From assembly GCA_031292755.1 (NCBI GenBank), contig JARLGM010000034.1, positions 1 through 48,492 of the forward strand: a stretch of 48,492 nucleotides of DNA, given 5' to 3'. The notes beneath the pieces are model-generated. The model had not been told where the DNA came from and did no database searches. It saw only the letters and a list, made by a program, of their open reading frames with translations. Below, piece by piece: positions 36,201 through 45,073 of the stretch (positions are counted from its first letter, which is position 1; each line of letters begins with the position of its first letter). The position numbers and the translations under genes are program-made. This DNA is from Candidatus Sulfopaludibacter sp. (GTDB lineage: Bacteria; Acidobacteriota; Terriglobia; Bryobacterales; Bryobacteraceae).

Positions 36201-38225
36201 CCCTTCCTGGAGTTCCTGCGGGAGATCCCGTTGGACAGCGACTTGCACGTGCTCTTTCCGGGCAGCCCGGAAGTCTGGCTCCTGGCCAAAGGTAAATCTT
36301 CTTCTTCCACTGCCACCAAAATGGTGAAGAAGCTGGCCCGCGTCACCGCGCCCGATCAGGAAGACGTGATCCTCATCCGCATCCTGCGCACGCGATACAA
36401 CATGACCGGGGCCAGGCTCTCCGAATCCGATAATTTCATCGCCGTGGTGCGCATCGACCAGCATCGTGAGGATCCGCTGGACGAGGCTTCGGCCCTCCTG
36501 CTCGCCCAGCATTTCGCGGTTGCCGGATCCACTTACCCTTACTTCGCTTCCCTCACCGGGCTTTCCGAACCGCAGTTCACCAGCTTCTTCAGCCTGGTGG
36601 ACCAGGTGCAGATGTTTCCCAAATCCCAACTGAATCTCGTTTTGGGCGACCTTCATTCCCTGATCGAACTGCTGGCTCTGGCGCAGGAGGCGGGTTCGGT
36701 GCCGGGCAAAACCGCGGCCGAACTGTTCGGCTCCCTCTGCGATCGCTTCACCAAGTCGTCATCTCCCGCCGACTACTCCGCCGCTTCTCTCTACACCATT
36801 CAGGAACTGCTGACGCGCGCCGCGCCACCGGAGGCCGGCACTCCCAATCGGGCCATCGAGAAGATACTGTTCGGCGCAGGCTCGCCCATCGAATGGGAAT
36901 CCGGTGGCGAGCACCACGAAGGGGACCCCATCGCCGTCCGCACCGCCGCGTATCGCAGGGTGCTCGCGGAGCAAAAGGTCACCTCGCTCCAGACGCTGCT
37001 GGAATCGGACCGCCTGCTGCGCGAACTTGCCGCTGGTAAGGGATCGGTGCCGGAACAGCTCAAAGACCTGGACGCCCTGCAGGCCGGCATTCTTTCCGTG
37101 CCGGTGCCCAAGGAAATGAAAATGAGCGAGGCGGACAAAAAGTCCCTGTCGGACCACGAGCGCGACAGGATTCCGGAGATTCTGCAGCACCTCAGGCAGC
37201 AGTTCGCACGTAAGAAGGTGAACCTGGAAGAAGTCAGGAAACTGCGGGGAGAATTTCTGGCAGCCGTTGCGCAGCCCGTGAAGGTGGCGCTCAGCGGCAT
37301 CGTCTACGCCTATTTCCTTAACCCGGACGATCTGCTGGTTTCTGAAGATCCGCTCTTGCTTCGCAAACACCGCTTTGTGGACGCCGAGGGGGCCTCGCTG
37401 GTGATATTCGCGCCATCCGATATCGCCAGGGGCAGCGAGGGTGCCGGTAGTCACCTGACCGGAGGATTCGCCCAGTTCTTCAAGGTGGCTGGTAACCTCG
37501 CGTTATCCGGCGAAAAGGCCGGCAATAACCAAATGGTCGCGGTGTCGCAACTCGGTTCCCTGCGCGCCACCGATTGGCGATACTTCACGGAAAACGATTT
37601 GCGCGTGTTCGGGCTGCGTGTCCGCCTGGCCCGCGAGTGGATCCTCCACGCCGGCTCGGACCAAAAGCTGGCGGATGCTCTGGCAGAGGATACGCTCGGG
37701 CTTCTCTCCGCTACCCGGCGCGCGCAACTTCTGGATGCCATCTCCGCGCGCGATTGGGCGAATGCCCTCAGTATGGCCACCCTGGGAGACCTCTTCGCGC
37801 TGTCCGGCGGCTATCTGGCGCGCTACACTCAAGATCCGTGGCTATCGCCTGTCGTGTCGGAACTCCGTAAGATTCCCACGGCGTCCGACGAATCGCGCCT
37901 GCGCCGGTTGGGCGGCAGCGCCGTCGATCTGTTGGGCTGCTCTCATCCGCATCTCGCCGGATTGGGGCCCTATGAGCAGTACGAATGGCTCCTGCTGCCC
38001 CAGAAACTGTCCCAGCGAACCGCCGAATTCAAGCTGTCTCTGGCGGACGTCGCCGGCCGGGTGGGAGTGCCGCCGGCGGCTCTGGGCATGGTCGCCGAAC
38101 CCCTGGCGCGCCGGGTCCTGGCCAAAGCGCATATGGCCGACCTGCACGACTGGCGCGCCGCGACCCAGGCATTCGCCGCCCTTGACGAGGACATGCTCGA
38201 AGCCGCTCTCGACCCAAAGAAATGA
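33267..38225 (+). CDS. Very large secreted TPR protein (1652 aa), unknown function
   Basis: Signal peptide at 1-21 (LTAVLSALLAGTVFAQ). Residues about 50-200 look like a Rossmann/VWFA-like domain (ITVLLFGNAV...LLLVGLPAG) without a metal-ion motif. Residues about 270-640 form a run of TPR-type helix pairs: ARELLQQALQINPLDPEALR, ESLEKALAIDKD, EALAVWKKALEAGPSMEQA, and so on. The last thousand residues are helical, with no membrane span, and I recognise no family there. ATG at 33267 follows GGAAGTCGG. Its TGA overlaps the start of the VWFA gene (ATGA), so the two probably act together outside the cytoplasm, perhaps as a scaffold and its partner. Codon use resembles the neighbours. Confidence 0.85.
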   Translation: MRHLSLTAVLSALLAGTVFAQPCLVQGEPGPLALETFAGAVQPELAAVQPASRITVLLFGNAVAGQERAHVEKELAALFRAAGQSAGLSLIVSKGQTFTAAEPAKTLPAWQKLIREALVADPSAAPLAPAQFYSALPEAMSAAGGEWSNLLLVGLPAGLAADLSDYALPLLRSQFCKQKLRVSYWTPDGQRPEFWNAIAAATSGASGPETLAEFPQWAAYGTFREVTWPPPPLDRGFVLERAKFRGAELPVLEAAAGARLPDFPQYSDLRHAAAEAAGLAKQEKLDPAQVQRARELLQQALQINPLDPEALRAGADYYTRYNDPKTAALLLASLSEVRPRDAKLAAELGHALFTAGDLAGAEKPLMRARDGNAGGSAVNEELTRICLARNDDTGALPFLDRVLGADARRADLWFTRADIAARLKDWSKTAESLEKALAIDKDKLDRRTALISLYLEHSAGDRALPHVQLVAGALPAGAAVRRQYAEFLEQLHRPEEALAVWKKALEAGPSMEQAHFRIARLLLESGKLPEALSAGEAGIGAAPNSARLHLLKCEILERQGRYYAARETLRVAAKSVPDAELLARLAEMEDTSGSHAAAAYTAALAVQPSTALLERGLEVALRDGDAKAMTDFRARLAAAGNSSVAAWLLPRTEQAETTAIVPGGLEALAFIAHMQPTAPQRFFAEYCRTLVNRGSLGDPKQGAAYIEGIRDYFDRLAGLKALGVAKGSRVELEISRANKAAAQKTGRILDLLGWTLHTGKEGVRVEAGEKGSQAKRQDLASALAISQSDMQEALQANRKFTFEIEDAPAPVLLGEAKWLTTFFPKEKLNGGLAEGLARDLRVAKTYSGLSVMGPRVVAVLVPGADLKQLSEKYADLIYRRSSAFALRGAHAAVPGGAAAEPSWEKLLDSPVSNPGRFFRGLLEKDDGRMLAFFDLLGQLDSEHQRFFTLSLGRISRFYEVFRESPDLAQGAARSTQSSPFLEFLREIPLDSDLHVLFPGSPEVWLLAKGKSSSSTATKMVKKLARVTAPDQEDVILIRILRTRYNMTGARLSESDNFIAVVRIDQHREDPLDEASALLLAQHFAVAGSTYPYFASLTGLSEPQFTSFFSLVDQVQMFPKSQLNLVLGDLHSLIELLALAQEAGSVPGKTAAELFGSLCDRFTKSSSPADYSAASLYTIQELLTRAAPPEAGTPNRAIEKILFGAGSPIEWESGGEHHEGDPIAVRTAAYRRVLAEQKVTSLQTLLESDRLLRELAAGKGSVPEQLKDLDALQAGILSVPVPKEMKMSEADKKSLSDHERDRIPEILQHLRQQFARKKVNLEEVRKLRGEFLAAVAQPVKVALSGIVYAYFLNPDDLLVSEDPLLLRKHRFVDAEGASLVIFAPSDIARGSEGAGSHLTGGFAQFFKVAGNLALSGEKAGNNQMVAVSQLGSLRATDWRYFTENDLRVFGLRVRLAREWILHAGSDQKLADALAEDTLGLLSATRRAQLLDAISARDWANALSMATLGDLFALSGGYLARYTQDPWLSPVVSELRKIPTASDESRLRRLGGSAVDLLGCSHPHLAGLGPYEQYEWLLLPQKLSQRTAEFKLSLADVAGRVGVPPAALGMVAEPLARRVLAKAHMADLHDWRAATQAFAALDEDMLEAALDPKK

Positions 38226-39091
38226 AACGCATCCTTCCCATTTCGCTCGCCTTGTTGTGCTGCCCGCTGCTGTACGCGCAGTCCGGCGGTCTGGTGATCC
38301 GCACCGAGGTGCGAATTGTCGAAGTCTACGCCACCGTGCTGGACCATCGCGGCCGCTACCTCGACGACCTTCATCAAGACGCCTTCCAACTGCTCGACAA
38401 TGGCGCTCCCCAACCCATCGTCACCTTCGAGAGCAGCGCGACCGACCTTTCCTGCGCGATCCTGCTGGACACCACCGCCAGCATGGCCGGAGCCCTTCCC
38501 AAGGTGAAGAACGCCATTCATCAGTTGATCGACGAGTTCCGCGATAACGATTGGGTGGCTGTCTACGGATTCAGCACCGGGGTCGAAACCCTCCAGGAAT
38601 TCACGCGCGACAAGGCCGCCGCAAAAAGAGCGGTTTCCCGAACCCGCGCCGAGGGCGGCACTGCGCTGTTTGACGCCATCTCCCGCGTGGCTGGCGAAAT
38701 CTCCAGACGCAGCGGCAAGAAAGCCCTCATAGTTTTCACCGATGGCGACGACAATGCCAGTGTCCTCAACGTCCACCGCGCCACCGAGCGCGCCAAGAAG
38801 ATGGGCATCCCGCTCTACACCGCCGCCGAAGGCGAAGCCCTCCGAAAACCCGAGTTGATGAATCAATTGAAAGAACTCTCGCACGTTACCGGAGGCAAGG
38901 CCTACGCGGTGAAGAGTCTCAACGACGCCGCCGCCATTTTTCGAGACATCTCCGAGGAACTGCGCCACACCTACCTGCTGGCGTTCAAACCTCCCGAGTC
39001 CCCCAGCGGAGACTGGCGCCCCATCCAACTCACCCTCCCCGGAATCCGCGACTACACGATCCAGGCGAAGGCCGGCTACTTCTCGCAATAG
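38222..39091 (+). CDS. Secreted acidobacterial VWFA-domain protein
   Basis: A 289-residue protein of the VWFA-related family first described from Acidobacteria (TIGR03436 by name). Signal peptide at 1-19. The domain starts with TEVRIVEVYATVLDHRGRYL and has a metal-ion-dependent adhesion site made of DTTAS (Thr in place of the first Ser of DxSxS), the Thr of GGTALFD and the Asp of FTDGDD. The C-terminus has the family's typical YLLAFKPPE and a beta sandwich ending AKAGYFSQ. It probably binds a protein partner in a metal-dependent way; the coupled TPR protein upstream is the obvious candidate. Confidence 0.9.
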   Translation: MKRILPISLALLCCPLLYAQSGGLVIRTEVRIVEVYATVLDHRGRYLDDLHQDAFQLLDNGAPQPIVTFESSATDLSCAILLDTTASMAGALPKVKNAIHQLIDEFRDNDWVAVYGFSTGVETLQEFTRDKAAAKRAVSRTRAEGGTALFDAISRVAGEISRRSGKKALIVFTDGDDNASVLNVHRATERAKKMGIPLYTAAEGEALRKPELMNQLKELSHVTGGKAYAVKSLNDAAAIFRDISEELRHTYLLAFKPPESPSGDWRPIQLTLPGIRDYTIQAKAGYFSQ

Positions 39092-39138
39092 TTCGTGTTG
39101 ATCCTCAACTGGCGACGTCCGCAATCTCCATCTGTGGC

Positions 39139-39583
39139 ATGGTGCTGCTCCAGGCGATGCGCTGTCCGACGGGGTCGCGATCCGCGGGCGATCCTCACGC
39201 CCTGATTCCCGAGGTGCGCCGCCTGCTCGCTTCGATGGACTGCGGCGTCCCGCTTTTCGACGTCAAAACGCAGACCGGGCAGATCGACCATTGGCTGGTG
39301 CAGGAGCGGCTGTTTGCGCGCCTGTCGGGCTTCTTCGGCCTGCTGGCGCTCGCGCTGGCCTGCGTCGGCCTGTTCGCGGGATTCGCATGGCACTGGGTGC
39401 GCAAGCCGCGCGATTCACCGCGAGCCTGATTGCGGACCTGCTCTATGGCATGAAAGCCGCGGATCCGACACCTCCGTCATTCTCGCCTCCACACTTTTTC
39501 TCGCGGTCGCCGCCATCGCGGCGATGCTGCCCGCGCGGCGCGCTTCGCGCGTCGACCCCACGATCGCGCTGCTCTACGAATGA
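39139..39583 (+). pseudogene. C-terminal remnant of an acidobacterial orphan ABC permease (ADOP)
   Basis: Three frames carry successive pieces of one protein end: GDPHALIPEVRRLL...LFDVKTQTGQID and the span FFGLLALALACVGLFAG (frame from 39139); MALGAQAARFTASLIADLLYG in a second frame near 39390; and ILASTLFLAVAAIAAMLP, ARRASRVDPTIALLYE in a third, to TGA at 39583. These are the last blocks of MacB/FtsX-type ADOP permeases. Two frameshifts and missing residues between the blocks show that it is dead. Nothing of the long N-terminal part is found. Confidence 0.8.
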
Positions 39584-39584
39584 C

Positions 39585-40046
39585 CTACGTGGCGGTTGCC
39601 GACCAGTGAGAATGGATCACGCGCCAGCCCTCCTTTTTCCGCTGGTAGACCTGAGTCGAGTTCCACCGGGTGGTCTCGCCGCCAACGTGTCTCACCAGAA
39701 TGTACGTCAGCACCACGGTATCGCCGTTCCCCTGTACCTTGGGACCGGCCATTTCGTAACTGTCGAACAAAGACTGGCCCCGGTAGCTCTCCAACAGGGC
39801 CTTCACGGCCGGAAGGCCATCCAGCCGCTTTCCGGTGACCACGTGAAAGTAAGTGATCTCCGGGTCTGCCATTGCCAGGCACGGGTCGGGATTGCCGGCC
39901 TGCCAGCCGTCCAACGCCTTGCGCTCCAGCGCCAGGATCTCCCGAGCCGCAGCTTCACTCTCGCCGGCGGCCGCGCCCGCGCCGGCGAGCGCGGACGCCG
40001 CCGCGCACACCAGAATCGCTCTCGTCAGTTTGCCCACGTTCACCAA
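39585..40046 (-). CDS. Secreted SnoaL/NTF2-fold protein (DUF4440-like)
   Basis: A 153-residue protein with a signal peptide (hydrophobic ILVCAAASALAGAGAAAG, about 11-28) and one NTF2-like domain: EILALERKALDGWQAGNPD, EITYFHVVTGKRLDG, and the C-terminal strands TQVYQRKKEGWRVIHSHWS. Role unknown; the exported form suggests ligand binding or hydrolysis in the periplasm. The annotated start is TTG at 40046; GTG codons at 40043 and 40037 are alternatives. It lies 39 bases after the REC gene on the same strand and may be the last gene of the signalling operon. Its stop is next to the ADOP remnant. Confidence 0.8.
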   Translation of the reverse strand: MVNVGKLTRAILVCAAASALAGAGAAAGESEAAAREILALERKALDGWQAGNPDPCLAMADPEITYFHVVTGKRLDGLPAVKALLESYRGQSLFDSYEMAGPKVQGNGDTVVLTYILVRHVGGETTRWNSTQVYQRKKEGWRVIHSHWSATAT

Positions 40047-40085
40047 CCTACAACCTTATCCGGGCGGGCGCACCCCCGGCCGCAC

Positions 40086-40478
40086 TTACTCCTGCTCCTT
40101 TTCCCTGGCCGGTTGCCCCTTCAGACCTTCCTCGATCCTCTCCACCAGGCGGCGCAGCACGATCGGCTTGGTTTCATAGGCGCAGCAGCCGGCCAGCCTG
40201 GCCTCCGCCACATCGTCGGGATCGGCATGGGCGGTCAGCACGATGATGGGTATGCGGAAGGTCTTCGGATCGGAACGGAGCGCCCGCATGGCCGCCCGGC
40301 CGTCCATCACCGGCATATCCAGGTCCAGCAGAATCAGATCGGGACGGTGCTGCCGTGCCACCAAAAGCGTCTCCCGCCCGTCCGCCGCCGACAACATTTC
40401 GAAGCCCTGCCGTTCCAGCCGGCGGACCAGCATGTCGCGGCTGAATTCATCGTCTTCGGCCAGCAGCAGCTTACTCAT
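40086..40478 (-). CDS. Single-domain response regulator (CheY-like)
   Basis: A 130-residue receiver domain. Acidic pair in LLAEDDEFSRD, phosphoacceptor Asp in LILLDLDMPVMDG, Thr in IVLTAHA, and Lys in YETKPI. No output domain, so it likely relays phosphate or binds a partner. ATG at 40478 overlaps the end of the REC-PAS-GGDEF-EAL gene by eight bases. The histidine kinase two genes upstream is the likely phosphate donor. The C-terminal tail is charged (GQPAREKEQE). Confidence 0.92.
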   Translation of the reverse strand: MSKLLLAEDDEFSRDMLVRRLERQGFEMLSAADGRETLLVARQHRPDLILLDLDMPVMDGRAAMRALRSDPKTFRIPIIVLTAHADPDDVAEARLAGCCAYETKPIVLRRLVERIEEGLKGQPAREKEQE

Positions 40479-42548
40479 ACGCCAGCACCTGGGGGTCGCC
40501 GCATGCGTTCGGCGCAAGCGCACGCGGCAATTTCCAGTCCACCAGCAGTTTGCGCAGCCGCGACAATTCCACCGGACGGCAGAACCAATACCCTTGCCCG
40601 TAGCGGCAGCCCATGCCGTGCAACAGGTCTGCCTGCTGCTGGCTTTCGATCCCCTCGGCCACCACGTCCAGCCGCAGCGACCGCGCCAGCCCGATGATGG
40701 TACGAACCACGGCCAGACCCTCGGGATTCTCCATCCGGAGCACAAAAGCACGATCGATCTTCAGGGTGTCGAACGGAAACCGCTGCAAGTAGGCCAGCGA
40801 GGAATAGCCAGCGCCAAATCGTCCAGCTTGAGCCCTACTCCCATGGCGCGAAACTGTTGCATGGTGGCCAGAGCCGCATTCGGGTCATTCATAACGGCTG
40901 TCTCAGTGACTTCGAGCCGCAGCGCCTCCGGCTCCAGCGAAGCCGCGCCGAGCGCCTGCCGTACCTGCTCCACCAGAAGGGGCTCGGAAAACTGCCGGCC
41001 GGAGACATTGACGCTCACCTTGGCCGGGAAAAGACGGCGCAACGCGGCCGTATCCAGACACGCCCGCTCCAGAACGAATTTTCCAATCGGAACGATCAGG
41101 CCGTTTCGCTCCGCCAGAGGGATAAAATCGTTGGGCATCACCAGGCCGAGATCCGGCCGCTTCCAGCGGACAAGCGCCTCGAAGCCTTCGATCGATCCAT
41201 CGTCCAGATCCACCTTCGGCTGGTAATGCACCACCAGTTCCCGGCGTTCCACGGCGGCGCGCAAGGCCGTTTCCAGGCGCAGTTCCTCCAGGTCGTGCTG
41301 CCGCATGGCTTCGTGAAAAACCGTGATGCCGCCCTGGCCTTCTTCCCGCGAGTGGCGTAACGCCGCCTGAGCGTCGCGCAGCAGCGAATTCCGCTCGCCT
41401 GCCACACCCGCCAGGGCGATTCCCACGCTGGTGGAAAAGAAGACTGCACCGCCCTGCGGCGACACCCGGTTCAAGGACCGCTGCACTCCCGCCGCCAGTT
41501 CGCGCACCTGTTCCTCGGATTCGGCCTGCCGGAGCAGAATCGCGAACTCGGACTCCCCGGCGCGAGCCAGGTCAGCTCTGCCGCCGCCCATAACCCGCAG
41601 AGAGTCCCTGAGCCGCCCGGCTATGGCTTGCAGCAACCCGCGGTTTTCTTCCGGCGAGAGATTCTCGCGATAGCGTTCGAATCCATCCGGCCGCAACAGC
41701 AGCAGGGCCGCCCTGCCGGGTTCGTCCGCGGCGTCCTCCAACTCCGATTCCAGCCACAGCAGATTGGGCAGAAGCGTGGCTGCATCCATGGTCTTGCGCG
41801 ACGTAATATCGGTCATGTTTCCGGCCAGCCGGATCGCCGTTCCCGACGCATCGCGGGAGGCGCCGCCGCGGCACTCCACCCAGCGGTAGCAGCCGTCCTT
41901 GTGCCGGACCCGCAGTTCGCATTCCAGGCCGGCCGTCCGGCCCTGTATATGCGCTTCCAGATGCCTTCGCCAGCGCAGCCGGTCGCGGGGATGAATGCGC
42001 GCGAACCATTCTTCCGCTTCGCAGCCGATCTCGTGTTGGGCGTAGCCCAGAATGCTTTTCCAACGCGCCGAGAGGTTCAGGTGGCGATTGACCAGATCCC
42101 AGTCCCAAAGCCCATCGTCGGACGCCCTGGCGGCCAGGAGGAACAGTTCGCCGGCGCGCTGCTGATCGAGGTTGACCGATGCCAGCGCTAACCGTGTTTC
42201 GATTTTTGCCAGGGCCACAGCGAAGTCCACCGGTTTGGTGATGTAGTCATTGGCGCCGGCCCGCATCGCCGGCACCAGGCCTTCGCTTTCCGGCAGCGCC
42301 GTTACCATAATCACCGGCAACACGGTCGCGGGGAATTTCGTCCGGATCCGCTGGAGCACGCCGATGCCGCTCGTCCCCGGCATCCTCAGGTCCAGCAGCA
42401 CCAGGTCCACCGGCCGGCTATCGAGGATCTCCAGGGTTTCAGGCCCGCTCGCCGCAGCGATCACTTCGTACCCGTTCCGGAACAACATCCGGCTGAGCAG
42501 GTCCCGGTTCATTTCATCGTCATCCACGACCAGCAAGCGTTTTGCCAT
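40471..42548 (-). pseudogene. REC-PAS-GGDEF-EAL response regulator with a one-base frameshift in the EAL domain
   Basis: Domains in order: receiver (1-120; phosphoacceptor Asp53 in LLDLRMPG), PAS/PAC (about 140-255), degenerate GGDEF (about 265-400; AGESEF instead of GGDEF) and EAL (from about 410; EGFEALVRW, EVTET). At LKLDD the frame breaks: continuing after loss of about one C near 40816 restores DDFGAGYSSLAYLQ, then LKIDRAFV and VAEGIES to TAA at 40471. As written, the first part ends at 40761 as 595 residues and misses the last catalytic EAL residues. With the base restored it would be a c-di-GMP phosphodiesterase-like regulator with an inactive cyclase domain. A single-base error in the sequence is as likely as a true mutation. 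ATG at 42548 overlaps the kinase gene by 29 bases. Confidence 0.85.
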
Positions 42549-43998
42549 AGGTATCGGGTTCTTTCCGCGGCGCTCGCATCCGCGCCGGAATTCGCATCAG
42601 AAAATTCGAGCCTTTTCCCAACTCACTCACCACCGAGATCTCCCCGCCCATCAGGCGGCACAGCTTTTGGCTGATAGCCAGACCCAGGCCCGTCCCACCA
42701 TACTTCCGGGTGGTGGATGAGTCTCCCTGGGCAAAAGCCTGAAACAGTTTGACCCGCTGATCCGGGCTGATCCCGATTCCGGTATCTCTCACGTTGACGG
42801 CAATCCAATCCTCATCGTTCTTCCGTTCGTGCCGGAGTTCCACCCGGACATTCCCGTCCCAGGTGAACTTGCACGCATTCGCTACCAGATTCAGCAGGCT
42901 CTGGCGGAAGCGCATCTCGTCGGTGAGCACCTCTAAGGGCCCTCCGTCCATCTCGACTTCCACGCGGTTGCGATTCCGGGCGGCCAGCGGACCCACGCTC
43001 GCCACCACGTCCTGAACGGCCTGCCGGACATCGAAAGGCTCCGCATGCAACCTGATGCGATCCGCCTCGGCCCTGGAGTAATCCAGGATCTGGTTCACCA
43101 TTTGAAGCAGGTTGACGCCCGCGCGCTCGATCCGCTCCAGGTCTTCGGCGATCCCTTCGATGCCGCGCTCCGCGCAGGTTTCCCGCAACAACTGGCTGTA
43201 GCCGATCACGGCATTCAGAGGAGTGCGGAGTTCGTGGCTCATGGTGGCCATGAAGCGGCCCTTGGCGGCATTGGCCTCCTCGGCCGCCTCCTTCGATACC
43301 AGGGTCTGGCCCAGCCGCTCCAACATAGCGTTAAAAGCCATCGCCAGGCGGCCCACTTCGTCGCGGCGCACTACTGCCACCCGGCCATTCAGGCCGCCTT
43401 CCGCCGCCTGCGCGGTGGAATCGATGAGCAACTGCAGCGGCCTTAGCAGGGATCTCAATTGCCAGGTCTGAATGGCTGCGGCCGCCAGCAGGAAAACCGT
43501 CGCCATGGCCGCGATCAACCAGCCGATGCGCGTCTGGCTGGCGCGCTCGTTTTCGGTCGAAAAGCCCAGACGCACGGTTCCCAGGTGCGCCGGCGAAGCA
43601 TCGCCCGATTCCCGTTCGATGCCTCCCTCCTGGCGCGGCGACAGCACCTGCCGGGTCACCTCAATCAGCCGCCCGCGCGGTTGACTTTCAGGACGCGACA
43701 CTAGCACGGGCCTCCCGCTGGACCCATCGCGGAATTCCACGAATTGCACCTGGTCGCTGGCGATGGCATTGCGCGCGATCCGCTCGAGTTCCTGTTCATC
43801 GCCCACCAACATGGCGAACTGGCTCTGCCCCGCCAGAAAGTCGGCAAGCGCCGCGGCACGGCGGGCCAGTTGTCGCTGCAGGTCGTGGCTGTAGCTCCAC
43901 AGGAAGAAAGCCGTCAAGCCGGTAATAATCAAGACGCTTCTCGCCAGACTGGCGGTCAGCACCCGCGTGAACAGCGAAGGTTGGACCGATCGGATCAA
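42520..43998 (-). CDS. Membrane sensor histidine kinase
   Basis: A 492-residue kinase. Membrane spans at about 18-36 and 157-178 enclose a periplasmic sensor of some 120 residues with CHASE8-like features (RRAAALADFLAGQSQFAMLVGD). A HAMP linker follows (180-235), then HisKA with His255 in MSHELRTPLNAVIGYS, and HATPase with NLVANACKFT, VRDTGIGI and GGTGLGLAISQKLC. Start: TTG at 43998, supported by GGGAGGTG five bases upstream; it overlaps the TGA of the receptor-like gene. No receiver of its own, so the two REC proteins downstream are the likely targets. Confidence 0.93.
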   Translation of the reverse strand: MIRSVQPSLFTRVLTASLARSVLIITGLTAFFLWSYSHDLQRQLARRAAALADFLAGQSQFAMLVGDEQELERIARNAIASDQVQFVEFRDGSSGRPVLVSRPESQPRGRLIEVTRQVLSPRQEGGIERESGDASPAHLGTVRLGFSTENERASQTRIGWLIAAMATVFLLAAAAIQTWQLRSLLRPLQLLIDSTAQAAEGGLNGRVAVVRRDEVGRLAMAFNAMLERLGQTLVSKEAAEEANAAKGRFMATMSHELRTPLNAVIGYSQLLRETCAERGIEGIAEDLERIERAGVNLLQMVNQILDYSRAEADRIRLHAEPFDVRQAVQDVVASVGPLAARNRNRVEVEMDGGPLEVLTDEMRFRQSLLNLVANACKFTWDGNVRVELRHERKNDEDWIAVNVRDTGIGISPDQRVKLFQAFAQGDSSTTRKYGGTGLGLAISQKLCRLMGGEISVVSELGKGSNFLMRIPARMRAPRKEPDTYGKTLAGRG

Positions 43999-45026
43999 CG
44001 GAACACCTCCCAGGGAAACGGCGCCGCGCCGAATTCAATTCCCAGTAGCCGTGCCACCCGTTCATTCACCGCTACCCGCACCTTGGCAGGGCTTTCGCCC
44101 GTCACCGCCTCCTCGCGGTGCATGACGCGCAGCGCCAGTTCGGCGGCCTGGCGGCCGGCTTCCCGGTAGTCGGGATGGATGCCCTCCACGGCTCCGGCAC
44201 GCACAAACGCCGGCGAGACTCCTACGACCGGCGGGCGATTCTCCAGCGGATTGCGAATGATGCCCACCCGGGCGCGGTGTGGAAACAATGCCCTCAAGAC
44301 AACCAACTGTGTGGACAGCGCCACTTCCAGGTCTACCCTCCCGGCCACGTTATCGGCCGCGGAAGCGCGCAGCAGCAGGGCAGCGTAAACCGGGGCGGCC
44401 GGCTTGCGGCTTTGCACTTCGGAGAGCGCCCGGGAGTTCCCATAGGCCGTGAGACTCCAGTTATGACGGATCAGGTTGGCGAAGGTATCGTAGGCGCGTT
44501 CGCCATCGGCGACCCAGGGACCCGAACTGCGGGCCCCCGATTCCGATACCGGCAGGTTGGCGCCGCCGCCCGGATAAACGGACGAAGATACCGTTGCCTC
44601 GGCCTCCCCGAACGTATCGGTCTCCGCCGAGGTCATCGGTTTGGGACTATCCACCGGTGAGCGCGTCACCACGTCGATATTGGCCGGCATGCCGTTCGAA
44701 CCATACAGCGCCGACGTCGGTCCGTGGATGATCTCGATATGCTCCACCAGGTCCAGATCCAGACCAAAATCCTGGCCGAAGGGATCGATCGAGTTGTATA
44801 TGTTGTCAGTGAGCGGGTGGCCGTTAAGCATCGCCAGAAAGCGGGTACGCTCGGCGGCGATGACTGTCACCTGGGCGGGAGCCTCTGCCAGCGTCTGGGC
44901 ATGCAGCGACGCGGCTTCGGCTCCGGGCAGATCGCCGAACAGGACTTGTTCGTCCGCCGGTTTCTCCCCGGATTGAGCCGCGACTGCGCACGCCAACACC
45001 AATAGCGCCAGGAAACGAATGGCCAC
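43995..45026 (-). CDS. Receptor hybrid: shortened TonB plug joined to an ABC-type substrate-binding domain
   Basis: A 343-residue mosaic. Signal peptide 1-18. Residues 35-200 match a TonB-dependent receptor plug and the first barrel strands (EAPAQVTVIAAE, MLNGHPLTDNIY, HIEIIHGPTSALYGSN, VVTRSPVDS), but about 45 residues normally present between VIAAE and the MLNGH strand are missing. From about 205 on the sequence is the C-terminal part of an ABC_sub_bind (DUF534-like) protein: DNVAGRVDLEVALSTQL, RVGIIRNP, PPVVGVSPAFVRAGAV, GRQAAELALR. That part too lacks a middle piece. I infer that two neighbouring genes collapsed into one frame by deletions. The frame stays open and the stop overlaps the kinase start, so it may still give the kinase a ligand signal, or just be decaying. 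GTG at 45026. Confidence 0.72.
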   Translation of the reverse strand: MAIRFLALLVLACAVAAQSGEKPADEQVLFGDLPGAEAASLHAQTLAEAPAQVTVIAAERTRFLAMLNGHPLTDNIYNSIDPFGQDFGLDLDLVEHIEIIHGPTSALYGSNGMPANIDVVTRSPVDSPKPMTSAETDTFGEAEATVSSSVYPGGGANLPVSESGARSSGPWVADGERAYDTFANLIRHNWSLTAYGNSRALSEVQSRKPAAPVYAALLLRASAADNVAGRVDLEVALSTQLVVLRALFPHRARVGIIRNPLENRPPVVGVSPAFVRAGAVEGIHPDYREAGRQAAELALRVMHREEAVTGESPAKVRVAVNERVARLLGIEFGAAPFPWEVFR

Positions 45027-45073
45027 AGCAGTCTTATCGGCAGATGTGGCGGGAAAGTGAAGGGCGGGCGAGC

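Noticed and set aside
39427-39583. TGA codons in the permease remnant as Sec
   Set aside because: The protein continues in other frames, so these are frameshift products.
40761-40830. Early TGA of the EAL gene as a Sec codon
   Set aside because: The stop arises only after the frame is lost; a one-base correction restores the known DDFG motif, so it is a frameshift.
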